Of a stretch of DNA of 64,000 nucleotides, positions 36,501-46,771 are shown piece by piece; position 1 is the first letter of the stretch, and every line of letters starts with the position of its first letter. The stretch lies in NCBI GenBank assembly GCA_900708905.1, contig CAADRB010000003.1:5577667-5641666 (forward strand). Reading direction: 5' to 3'. The stretch comes from Hymenolepis diminuta. Its lineage: Eukaryota > Platyhelminthes > Cestoda > Cyclophyllidea > Hymenolepididae. Under the pieces are notes generated by a model. The model had not been told where the DNA came from and made no database searches. It saw only the letters and a list, made by a program, of their open reading frames with translations. A program made the translations under genes and the position numbers.

Positions 36501-39500
36501 TATGACTTTTAAATTAGAAGAATTTTCAGTAAAAATCCTCATCTGTCGTCACGATCTAATTTAATTTAATTAAACAAGTGGAAATTGATCATTTCTAAAG
36601 GGTGGGTTTGATAAAAGATGCCTTGTTGAGATAACCTATGCGATCATTTAATTCATTGCCCGTTTAAACTAGCTCATAAACCTAGACGCCAATTCTGTAG
36701 TTTGAATTTTGGAATATTAGAACTTGATACAGCGAGCCAAACAAAAGTGAACTTTAATCGAAGGAAGCAAGGCGCCCGTGATGCTACAATACTTCTACTA
36801 AGTCTTTCATTCACCCCATGAAATATTTTTCTGTTTTCCATGATTAAAATTGGGAATTTTTGCTTTACCATCAGTAATAATAATACGCGAGTGGACTATG
36901 ATCCTGAAAACGTTGGCGTTGTTTCAAATAAAAACGAATGAGTACATCCACCATAGATTGATGACTAGTTCCATTAACCACTCAATAAAGCTCATATTTG
37001 ATCGTTGCATTTCCGCTAAATCAAAGTAAATAAATCGGAATATCTTGAATTTTGATATTTCTTTATTAAGAGGATTAAATCTAATCCGACTTCAACAATA
37101 ATAATGGTTACCTGAATAGAGGGATCGCATAATCCGATGCTCTGACAGCTTGTCTACCTTCGTTCCCAAAGATACCGATTCCAACACTGGCTTCATGGAG
37201 CATAGCAATGTCATTTCCACCATCTCCAACAGCAGCCGTCACTGGCCGACCACCTCCCCCAACACCGTCTAAACCTTGACTAACCAAACGCACAACAGCG
37301 GCTTTTTGAAGGGGTGTCATTCGACAGCAAAGCACTGTGGTCACATTCATGCATAACCGAAGGAACTGTTCACGAAGTACAGGCTAAAGTAAAAATACCA
37401 AAGTTAAAGATTGTAGCATTTGCTGCAAGTTCACATTCTAAAAATTTCAAAAAGTATTTTTCGATAATTAATGTGACAATCAATAAAGAAATAAAGAATT
37501 AACTCAGCCTACTATGTGAAAGTATTTGGATGTGCTCTTTTCCACGTTTACACACAAACCTAAATATAAATTAAAATGACGAAATCAGTCGAAGGCGCTT
37601 TGAAAGCAACAAGCATAAATTATAACTTTAAAAATTTATATACGATTTATTTCTTACTATGTGCAACAAAATGCGAATTTGGTTTAAAAATTGTAATGGG
37701 AATGTACTCCCAAAAACCATTTTTCATTCATTTTTATCTAATTATTAACAGTAATTATTATTTATTAATGATAATTAGCAATTAAAAGTTGGTTGGACTT
37801 CATTAAAATTGAATTGAATCTCGTCACCAAAACTGCATTATAACCTTTTCTTTCAATTTTTGTGAAGGTGAAAAATTGTGCTTTTTTTTCTATTCCTCTT
37901 AATTTTTATTGAATTACATTTAATGTTTGAGTAAGCTCATATGACTTAAAGAGGTGTGATCCAAAAAACTACTACCGACAAGAGTAATGGAGAGGGCAAG
38001 AACATCAACCCAATCAGAGATTAACACATCGTACATTTAGAATTCAATTGAGGTATGACTACGTGAAACTGATTTCAACGCTGGAATTCCTCAGTGAGGC
38101 CCTCCTATAGACGCACCTTCTCCGTTAGCTATCAAGAGTTATGCACTCTTATCAGTAAAACTATAGTTTGTGGGAGTATAGAAATTGCAATATTCGAGGA
38201 GTTTGTTAAAAAAAAACGATTAAAACAACAAAAGGTAAAGATGGAGATAACTTTCTCGTTGGAGAAATTTCCACCAAAGCGCGCGTACTTATGACAAGCA
38301 GATATAAATCGCTGATGCTCCGTTCTAGCAGACGTCTCGAAAAGCTAGGTCATATTTGTTTAAATTGCTCCAAAATATCACTAGAAGATTTAAACAAACT
38401 TACGAGAAATCGAAAGTATCACCAAGATTAATCAAAGTTGGAATTGAATGAACCAACTTTGTTAGTATTGATGGAATCAATACTCAAAAGGAGTGAGTTG
38501 AAAGTAGCTCACTACGTAGATCTTCAGTCACTTAGATTTTCAAGAAGGAGCCACATTATCAGCATACTATGGAGTTCGAAAACCGACTGTCCGATTTCTA
38601 AAAGCAGTGATAAGACTGCTACGAACCAACAAGGAAAACACTATCGTATGTATCATAAAGTGATCCGAGGGTTTAATAGACTCCAAACGGATGTTTATGT
38701 ACTGGCTGAATTTCAAATAAAACCCTTTATAATGTGTGTTGTTTAATGCATATTTATTTTTATACATAAGAAAATCTTATTAATAAATAAATAATTCGGA
38801 CTATTACTCAATTTTACTGTAATAAAATAAAACAACTTAAATTCCTGAACTCATATTAAACGTGTTTTTCCTAAAGCTTTTCCTTAAGAGTCTGTAAATC
38901 GTCTATTGGTTAAAGAGTTCAAACCACTTCCATTAACTTACAGTGATTCAATTTTGATATTAAGATGTCAGACAGAGAAAGGAAGATATCTGATATCACT
39001 GGAATGAAATGGAATAACCCAATTTCCTTATCCATACAAAAGGCGGATTTTACAAATACTTATATTTAGAGAGAATGAAAAACTGTTAGCTTCCTCATAT
39101 TGATAAACGGTCTTCCAAATTTCTTAAAAAATTTCTGGTAACTAAGTGCCGAATCAGTGTTATCTGATAAACCAGAGGTAACCGATTAGCAAAATATTTG
39201 AAATAAGGTAATACTCACCGAAATGGCGTACCGAAGGGTAGTTCCATCAATAACCAATCCAACGGGCTCATTAGCCCCCCCAGGATTCTTTCTTCTATGT
39301 CTACGAAGTCCATCAGCAACAGCACTTCTGAATCGTCGATTGAAACGACTGAAGAATGAACCTTTGGTTTGTTGAATTTCAGCTTCAACATCGTCACTGT
39401 CAGTAGAAGTATCTGAATCAAAGCCGTCAGAATCTAGTCCGGAAGCATCCAGAGTAACTCTCTTTCGGAAAAATCTCTTAAATCTCGACCAGCCCTTCTT

Positions 39501-42086
39501 CACTTCCAATCGGGCCTTCATACCTTCCTGCTGAACATAGATTGCTCGACCTACATCCTCAACACTTTGTCCATTGGTGAGACGAATCAGAGTAGTACCA
39601 GGAGGGAAATGTCCAGTAGATTGACTGACTTGAACGGCTGTCTCCTCCTTATCTCCCGTCAAGACCCAAATTTGAATTCCAGCAGATATGAGACTCTGGA
39701 GACATTGTTTAACACCTGGTTGAAGTTTATCCTCTACTGCACTGACACCGATTAAAGACATGTTGCTTTCAATCTCCGCAGAGGCTTCCTCCATAGCTCG
39801 AGCACGTTCAATTCCGAGTTGGCATTGAGCATATTTGTACTTCTTCAAAAGGGAGTCGTAAGTATCGGAATCCAATTCACGCATAGCAAAAACAAGAGTA
39901 CGTAATCCGGTTAGAGCGAATTCAGTCACTTTGTGAATTATCTCATCTTTTATGTGAGATGGTGTTTTATCGCATCGCTATAGAATAGAGGTGTCAGAAG
40001 TAACACAAAAGGATATGTGTTATCAGGGGAGTATATTTTGGGGCTGTTAACTCACTCTAGGATCAAGCATTGTCACTTCTGCTCCCTTAGTGTAGACAAA
40101 ACATCGTCCTTCTTCATCTCGCACCATAACGGACATGCGTTTTCTGACAGAGTTGAACTCAATAACGGCGTCGACTCTGAACTTTCGGGTCTTTACTTTG
40201 GAGGGCTTTCCACTTAAGATACCCGGGTTGAATCGCACCATATGGATGTTGTAGTCAGTATCCTTTGATCTAACAGTATTGTCTAAACCTATGTATGTTA
40301 ATCCGACCTTTGCCGCAGCGTCGACTAGCGCTTTTTCGTCTGGAGAGGCGGCCTAAATGAGATCAAACTTAATGGTAGAGTTTTACATTAGGATTAGGAA
40401 AAGTGGGTTATTTGTGATAGTTACGTTATAAGATATAAATTCTTCTAGCGTGTCTTCGTTAATTGACGTTTTGGCTTCAACTGAATGATTGAGAACAACG
40501 TTGGTCCAGAATTGTTCAGCCTCCTTGGAGAGTCTGTAGATCCTCTTCTTTGCCATTTGAGAGCTTAAGTCATCACTACTTCCTAGACCGTCTTCCGCAC
40601 TTTCATCTTCATCTTCCGAAGAAGAAAAGTAATTTGTAGCATTGACGTTGAGAAAATTAATTGAACTCTTTTTCGTAGGATCGGAAATAGTTGAGGCTTT
40701 GTTGCTACTTCGAATCATGAATAGAGCTCCCTCCTCAACACTGTAGATGTGGTGATCGTTAGCTAGACTATAGCTCTTGAAAATCATCTTGTTTTGGGTG
40801 AGAGTTCCTGTCTTGTCACTGAAAAGAAACTCGATTTGACCCAACTCATCTGCAAGATTCGTTGCGTTCACCTGAGCTTTTTCATTCGATCCAGGATCGT
40901 AGAATTCAACATCCTTGGTGATATAAAGAGCCAGAACTAATTGTTGAAGTTCCATAGTGACCATAATAGAAATTGGAATGAGGTAATTAATGATGAAAAG
41001 GAGAGTCAAGTATTGTTGTACCCTACGCCAAGGAGTCGCAACAGGAGTAAAGTAGTACCACGGTGAACCATAGGGCTTTTCATTAAAGATAAAGTGAAGA
41101 ATAGTAATTATGAAGGTTAACAAGAACATTGCACCCATGAAACAGAGGAGAATGGTATTGAAGCGACCAGCTGAGGAAGAGAATTTCCTGAAACCAGGTT
41201 TACTATTTAAAGAGAGTTTAGTATCTTTGCCGGTATAGACAGCAACACCGAGCATGAATGTGGTATGACAAAGTCTGGCTCCCCGATAGACAACACTGTT
41301 TAATGCCAGAGGAATTGATTCATGAGGTAAATTTAAGCTACCCTCAAAAGCCTTTAAGTCTTCACAGGGGTTCTGGCAAATAATTGTTGATCTTTCGAGG
41401 CCAAGGTCAATGTTGTAGAGTTGATCATTTTCGATTTTTTTGACTGTTGGAGTAAACAGGTTTTGGGTAAAGGCAAGTGCGTTTGTGGTTTTAATGCTAG
41501 ATTCACCATCAAGATTATCGGTGGTAATGAACACTTTACCATTCAAATTACTTGACGCTAAAATCAGCATATCGCAGGGAAGTGAGCTGTTATCATAGCA
41601 TATCACGATATCTCCACAATGTATGTCTTGAGAATTTCTTTGGACAAAACTGGACGTATTGTCTTTGGAATCGTGTGTTAGGACCATGAATTGAATCCTG
41701 TTGAATGTATTGTCGACTCTGTGACGTTTAATGTCATCAATTGCATCTTTAGCCATTGAAATGCCAATAACGGTTACAAGAGGTGCAATGGTGGTGACAG
41801 GATTAATAGGAGTTTCACCGAAGAAGTAGAGAATCGATATGAGAAGGAAAAAGAAATTGGCAACTACATGAAACTGTTCGAAGAGATTGATAGGTAAAAA
41901 GTTCCACCATTTGTAATGAGACGAAATTATCTCATTGTTGCCAAATTTCCCGTTATTTACACGAGCCTCTTGAGATAGTGAAGGAATGCTGTTTACGAGT
42001 ATGGTTCGGCCATTGGATTCATCTTTGTTTGAGTTTCTCCATAAAAACTTCTTTAATTTCATTGGACGTGGGGATACCTCATTCAT
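33320..42086 (-). CDS. ATP11: P4-ATPase phospholipid flippase, ATP11 class, complete (7 exons)
   Basis: An ATP-driven flippase that moves aminophospholipids to the cytosolic leaflet. ATP11 relatives act at the plasma membrane and endosomes, usually with a CDC50 subunit. CDS: 42086-40425, 40352-40056, 39977-39219, 37383-37112, 36120-35847, 35768-35451 and 33562-33320, giving 1274 residues. All six introns (72, 78, 1835, 991, 78 and 1888 bp) are GT-AG and every phase joins. Motifs are NLFEQF at TM1, DGES (193-196), PISI in TM4 (371), DKTGTLT (D424), SPDE, KGA (643), TGDKEET (760), TPLQKA and GDGGND (959-964), then six C-terminal TM segments. The TAVQVSQSTGHF, VLCCRMTPLQKA and SDYAIPLFRHL blocks point to ATP11 rather than ATP8, ATP9 or ATP10. 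Two loops are enlarged compared with human ATP11 proteins (about 1130-1190 residues). The start is the first ATG of the open frame; M9 is an alternative. Confidence 0.93.
33563..35450 (-). other. P4-ATPase intron 6 (1888 bp)
   Basis: GT-AG intron. Plus-strand frames at 33743-34063 and 34100-34351 lie in it without splice support or recognisable motifs; I treat them as chance. Confidence 0.85.
35451..35768 (-). CDS. ATP11: P4-ATPase exon 6: TM7-9 region
   Basis: Residues 1089-1194, phase 0 at both ends. It has hydrophobic segments around WYILLWVLDGWWHGTVVYYV, FIYVVVTVTMRIVV and LVIILGLFITGFANLGVMF. The MFGNACF block matches the MFGN motif of ATP11 proteins. Acceptor cattctag, donor gtaagt. 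Confidence 0.92.
35847..36120 (-). CDS. ATP11: P4-ATPase exon 5: TM5-6 region
   Basis: Completes codon 997 (AGA, Arg) and encodes residues to 1088. It contains HLRRLILLHGHWNYYRI, the TM5 lead-in typical of the family, then the NLTFTSFAPFVFGLFEQHI block, close to the ATP11 form. Acceptor tttctgcag, donor gtatgt. Confidence 0.93.
36121..37111 (-). other. P4-ATPase intron 4 (991 bp)
   Basis: GT-AG intron, AT-rich. No further feature seen. Confidence 0.88.
37112..37383 (-). CDS. ATP11: P4-ATPase exon 4: P-domain hinge
   Basis: Residues 907-996 plus two bases. It begins PVLREQFLRL, continues with the VLCCRMTPLQKA block, a glycine-rich linker (GVGGGG) and GDGGNDIAML, and ends SDYAIPLF. Acceptor tactttag, donor gtaacc. 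Confidence 0.93.
37384..39218 (-). other. P4-ATPase intron 3 (1835 bp)
   Basis: GT-AG intron. The stretch at about 38300-38750 is somewhat GC-richer and holds a plus-strand 102-codon frame. It may be a decayed insertion, but I recognise nothing in it. Confidence 0.85.
39219..39977 (-). CDS. ATP11: P4-ATPase exon 3: N/P-domain junction with long insertion
   Basis: Residues 654-906. It contains LTGLRTLVFAMREL, the VEDKLQ segment, and VLTGDKEETAV at about 758-768, followed by the ATP11-like VSQSTGHF. A long basic-acidic-basic insertion (813-883) precedes GLVIDGTTL. Acceptor ctatag, donor gtgagt. Confidence 0.93.
40056..40352 (-). CDS. ATP11: P4-ATPase exon 2: nucleotide-binding domain core
   Basis: Residues 555-653, phase 0 at both ends. 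It begins AASPDEKALV, the standard P4 SPDE motif, and contains FNSVRKRMSV and the ATP-contacting KGA motif (643-645). It ends at donor gtgagt. Confidence 0.93.
40425..42086 (-). CDS. ATP11: P4-ATPase exon 1: TM1-4, actuator domain, phosphorylation site
   Basis: Encodes residues 1-554 in one exon. It holds the N-terminal tail, TM1-2 (about 62-112), the actuator domain with DGES at 193-196, TM3-4 (about 311-390), and the phosphorylated Asp in DKTGTLT (D424). It also holds an acidic serine-rich stretch (488-510) in the nucleotide-binding domain. It ends TAT AAC at donor gtaact. Confidence 0.93.
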
Positions 42087-44806
42087 CAGAGAGATTAGTG
42101 AAGTGAGTAATTTGAAAAACCAAGTATCACATGCTTATCAGTTATTAAATAGGTGCCTCAATTGACCTTGTAAATGCAGAATGTTAAGAAACTTGTACAA
42201 AATATTGATGTATTTCAGTATTAATGTAATTTTCCTGTCATTCATTTAATATAAAATCTGTTTAGCGTATACAATAAAAATAACAAACCTAAGATTATTG
42301 GTTATTAATTTTTTTAACTTGACTTTAAATAGTTTATTTCTCTCCTGTTTTCTATTGGAAAATATAAATTTGCAGTTATTAACCAATAAATATTTTAGAG
42401 TGTAAATAAGCTCTCTATTGGTGTCTGATTCTTAATTTTTATTCTTTTCACAGTGATTTTTATTTTATATTACGTATCCATATCGATAGTTGTATGAAAT
42501 ATCTAAATAAATTTAAATTTCAAACCAAGTTCCAGAATATTAGGATTCAATAAACAGATTATTTTTTTAAAATTTACATCAGTAAATGTTTGGGAGCAGA
42601 TAATTTTTTTCAGAATGGGATGAATTACAGTGTTTGAAAGTAAGATGAAACTGACACGTGTGGTATTCATCTTCACTCAAGTTCTTATACCCTGGTTCTT
42701 AACGTAGTAGACTACTTATATCGATTGCCTACATTAACTAATAGTTAAATCTTAAGACAAGAAGTAAAATAATTTGATTTCTTTATATTATGTTAGGTAA
42801 GACAATCTATTTATCAGTTTGTCTAAAAGTGCTATAGCCTGCAGATATCTATCAACACCTGGCGATTAAAAATAATTGCCTGGCGATAAGATCCCCACTA
42901 CAGTGTCCACAGGCGGTCCAGCTGCGTGCTTGCGTGTCTGCACATAGATACCTAAACGGATGCCGATCTTCACACCGAGACATCGACGATGAGACATGAT
43001 TGACGTCTAATGAAGAAATGTTTTGTGTAAAAACCTAATTTACTTATTAATAAAGTGGGGTGTCATGCCTGCCGCCTCCGAACTGATCTGACGACATGAG
43101 TGACTTGACTTATTCTATCTATTCCATCGATGTGGCCCCGGTAGACTCAACGTTATTCCAAAAGCAATGCAACCATTACAATGACGATAAAAATAAGTTC
43201 CTTTTTACCATGAAAATATTCTTAAATGAGAGAAATCTGGACTTTTCTGTATTAAAACAAGAAATAGATCAGCATTCCAATGGATTCACAATTTCTCCCA
43301 TTTATCTATAAACCACAGTAAATATTTTATTATTTACCAAATAACGTTCATAAGGTCAATCCTATCATGTTTTTCCATGGCGCAAAATGAATAATTTCAA
43401 CATATATAATTTTACACTAGTAGCAGATTTATCAATTTTATCTCTGATGCACTGACAGCCGTTCCACGGAATTGAGTTCTTACAGGTTTCAGGAGATTCG
43501 ACAAGCATACTCACCTATTTTACTCGCCAAATTATAGTAGTGCCCCTAACAAATATTGTCTTTATTGTATTCAATCGGCGTCTACTCATTCGTATATGGA
43601 GTTAATCCAAGTGCATTGTAATGCAGCCATTTTTCATCGCTGTTTGCATATCGCTTTATTTTGTTAATAAGCATCGAATAACAAGGTTTGCTTAACTTAT
43701 TTGATGGAAATATAAATGAATTTAAAAATTTTTACGGAATTATTGAGATTATGAAGGCCGAAATATGACTACTGTCCAAGAATCAGTTATCTCGCCTTTG
43801 GACGTTTTAGTAATTGTGCAAGCTCTTCAAATAATTAGTCTTTTATCATTTTCAGTTCATATATTAATAAATTTTTTTAAAATCAGTTAGTAGGTATATT
43901 TCGTAGTTTTTACTGCAGTTGTTTTAGGATTCGTGTGAATCCGAATGTTAATGACTCCTTTGCGATATTCTAATATCAGTTTCCTAAGTATAATAAAGAG
44001 AGAAAGACAACGCTTAGATTCCCTAATGATTTGTGTGGAAAATGATTTGTATTAAAAAATTAAGGTTTTAAACTGTCACTCTTAATGTTGCAGAGGTCTT
44101 TAGAATTAACAAGTTTTTTTCCATAAACCCACGTATGTCATGTACTTGTTACGCTTTTATATCATACGCATTTTTCTTCTGTTTATGAAACATCTGCTAA
44201 AACTATGATAAACAGACGCACTTCGTTGTGCCCAACTGTGTCTGTCCGTAACAAGCTTTTTGGGTACGCCACGAAAAAGAGTTTGTTGAGATTATAGATA
44301 ACTGATCTGCTTGATGTCAGCGATAGTAAAGTTATGCCGGATTCGAAGCTGTCACCGTAAGGTCTGCCGCACCTTGAGTAGGTCCGAAGGAGGTAAGTAG
44401 GAATTGAATCCTGGAAGAATCTGGTTTTGACGATTGAATAGGAGATTCTCCGATTTCGTAGGTCCGATAATTGGGGTCTGGCTGGTTTCGTTTTCGTCAG
44501 GGAACTGCATAAATTTGACCTCACTAATCCAGTCTACGTCCATGAGGTTAATGATTGTTTTCTCCTAGAATGCAGCTTCCCATAACGCAGCATCACCATA
44601 AACATAAGATACCGAAGAAAGACGGTGATGGAATCGTAGTCAGTGATGACCTACGGCTCAGATAGCAAGTCATTAATGCTTCGGCTGACGTAGTTTCTAG
44701 AATTTACATTTACTTGCTATAACATACCACAATTCTGTCTCGTTTGAGTTAACACTAACTTGCTGCTTCGTTCAACTACTCGTAGCAGATTCTTGACAGA
44801 ACCTAA

Positions 44807-44950
44807 AGGATGAATCATTACGCTTTTCCAAAATTTTTACCTTAGTCATTATAAATTCCTGAAGCCTAACTTATCTCGTCCTCACAGTGATACCTAACTT
44901 TGTGGCGATCCCATGTTACCATTAGTAACATCTTGTGTCCCCAATCGATT
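44807..44950 (+). mobile_element. Diverged LTR fragment E
   Basis: Begins TAAAGGATGAATCATTACG and follows the order of copy A: a CTTTTCCAAAAT block, a TTATCT block, a GTGGCGATCCCATG block like CTGTGATCCCAAG, then AACATCTTGTGTCCCC like AACATCGTGT. It is the most diverged copy and its right limit is not clear. Confidence 0.45.
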
Positions 44951-46330
44951 TGTTTTAATAAGCGGAATTGGCTAATTAAATGGATCTCGAATGAGTCTTG
45001 CCTAATCATGCGATGGCCACTCCTAAAAAGCCCTCTTTGTGGCCACTCAAGATGCAGTTCTGGTGGTGACGTCCTCTCAAGGGACAGTCTTGATGGTAAT
45101 GATGGAGAGCGAGTCCCCTCAATAGGTAGATAGATGATCGGTTATTTTCAGGTCCTTTCAGATTGAACACTGGCGGTTCACGGTCCTGCAACAGATTCAA
45201 GTCCATGATGAGACATCTTGATATCGGGTTCCTTGTCCAAGAGGGAAGGAAGTCTGAGTCGAATCTTAGCATAGCAAAAGATCAGAAACCAAGAAGGAAA
45301 ATAAGGCATCTGATTTGGTCTTCTTTGGGGTAGCCAAACCAGAAACTAGAGCAATGTCGATTAAATATACCTATATAATGATGAATATCATCTTTATACG
45401 TGGCCAAAGATAGGGCATGACTCACTGATCGTATTTTCATAAATTAGGTCGGCAGGATCCATCAGTTGAAGATGAGACGAATATAGACCGTGACTGCTTC
45501 CACAAAATATATGCACCAGTATGATAATTCAAATAGGGTGGGGAAATCTGCCATGCTTTTTTTCATAAATATCACGGTGTCTAGCATAACATGCTGCAAA
45601 AGTTTCACCTATAAGAGGATCAAGGTGGAACAGATCTACGCTTTCCACCCAGTCTTCTGGATCCTTTATCAATGTTGAGAAATTCATTTGGCTGAAAGTG
45701 TTATTCGGGACTGAATGTATTTGGTTAAAATTGGGGCTTTTAATTAAGCTGAATTGTGGTCAAGAATTTGAGCAGCTCTGCGATGCGGTTTTAAACTATT
45801 CATGCTTTCTGATTAGTATATTAAAATGGTAACATCTTCAAATGGGAGATATTCGCATATCAAAACGATTCATCGAAGAAATATAGACTGAATTACAAGT
45901 GGTGTTAGTAGGTAGTTTAAGGCAAATTGATAAAATTACATTAGTCAAGCAGGCATGATTATGCTGGAGGTCAAATACATACTGAAACTTATTAAAAACA
46001 AATGCATCATAAAGCAAATCACTTAAGTTAATTAACTACGTAGTTCTGCATATTAATGTAATAAACGCAAAAGACCTTGGGCATAGATAAAAAACACAAA
46101 ATGAATCACTAAAAGAAATTCTGAAATGTTTGATTACCTAAAACAATTAGTATTTCAAAAATCTATTATACAGTAGGCTTCGTTTCGAGAAACACAGCAA
46201 AGTGATCGAGTTTTTGTTCCTGTGAATCACTGTTATTACCAATAACCTTTAATAAAAGAATAAAATAAAATGTCCGAATCAAATAGTTAGGAATGCTCAA
46301 CAAGTTTAATGAATCAGAAAATGCCAATGT

Positions 46331-46350
46331 TATATATATATATATATATA
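46331..46350. repeat. TA microsatellite, (TA)10
   Basis: Ten perfect TA units about 320 bp upstream of the DOCK start codon. Length is likely to vary between individuals. Confidence 0.95.
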
Positions 46351-46666
46351 TGATTTCAAATCTAAAAACACTTATATTTTTGTATTCAAATATAAAATGA
46401 ATTTCATGATTTAAATAAGTTTAACAAAAGACGTTACTTTAAGAAACAGATAATTTGATTTATTTAAATTATTTGTTTTGGTTATTCTTCCCAACTGCGC
46501 ATGAATGAAATTACTAGGCTTTGTATGCATGTTCTATGTTTTAGCGCGTTTGTCTTCCGCTGCAAATTTATAATAAGTTTCAAGATAGTAGTATTTGTAT
46601 CTCAAAGCCAACTTTATTCTGAAAACGAGATTGTTTTTTTTAAAGAAATAAAAAGTTTTGTTGAGC

Positions 46667-46771
46667 ATGTCCAAGCAAAGAAAATTCGTTCAACAATTAA
46701 CTCATGGAGGATATATGAGCCAAAAATCTGTTGACAATGAAGTCACAACCGAAGATTCGTTTTCTAATTTG
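46667..46771 (+). CDS. DOCK7-like: DOCK exon 1
   Basis: 35 codons from ATG to TTG, ending at the consensus donor gtaagt. The basic start (MSKQRKFVQQ) is the conserved N-terminus of DOCK-C proteins. The 154-bp intron 1 follows. Confidence 0.82.

Larger units (their letters stand above)
42087..46666. promoter_or_regulatory. Head-to-head intergenic region of the P4-ATPase and DOCK genes
   Basis: The first codons of the minus-strand P4-ATPase (42086) and the plus-strand DOCK gene (46667) face away from this 4.58-kb region, so both promoters and 5' UTRs should lie in it or in undetected upstream exons. It contains a GC-richer patch (about 42880-43000), a diverged LTR-like stretch (about 44807-44950) and a TA microsatellite (46331-46350). 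No TATA box or initiator can be assigned. Small frames at 43096-43311 (plus) and 44352-44543 (minus) have no support beyond length. Confidence 0.5.

Noticed and set aside
35451..37383. ATP10 or ATP8 class assignment for the flippase
   Set aside because: The P-domain blocks and the MFGN and LFEQHI segments fit ATP11 better, although the first TM region is not diagnostic.
38438..38746. 102-codon plus-strand frame in P4-ATPase intron 3
   Set aside because: No motif and no splice support; it may be a decayed insertion but nothing identifies it.
43096..43311. 71-codon frame as a possible first DOCK exon
   Set aside because: DOCK exon 1 has its own ATG with an in-frame stop just upstream (46649), so an earlier coding exon is not needed.
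44352..44543. 63-codon minus-strand frame beginning MDVDWISEVKF
   Set aside because: It is attractive in composition, but isolated, unrecognised and of chance length.
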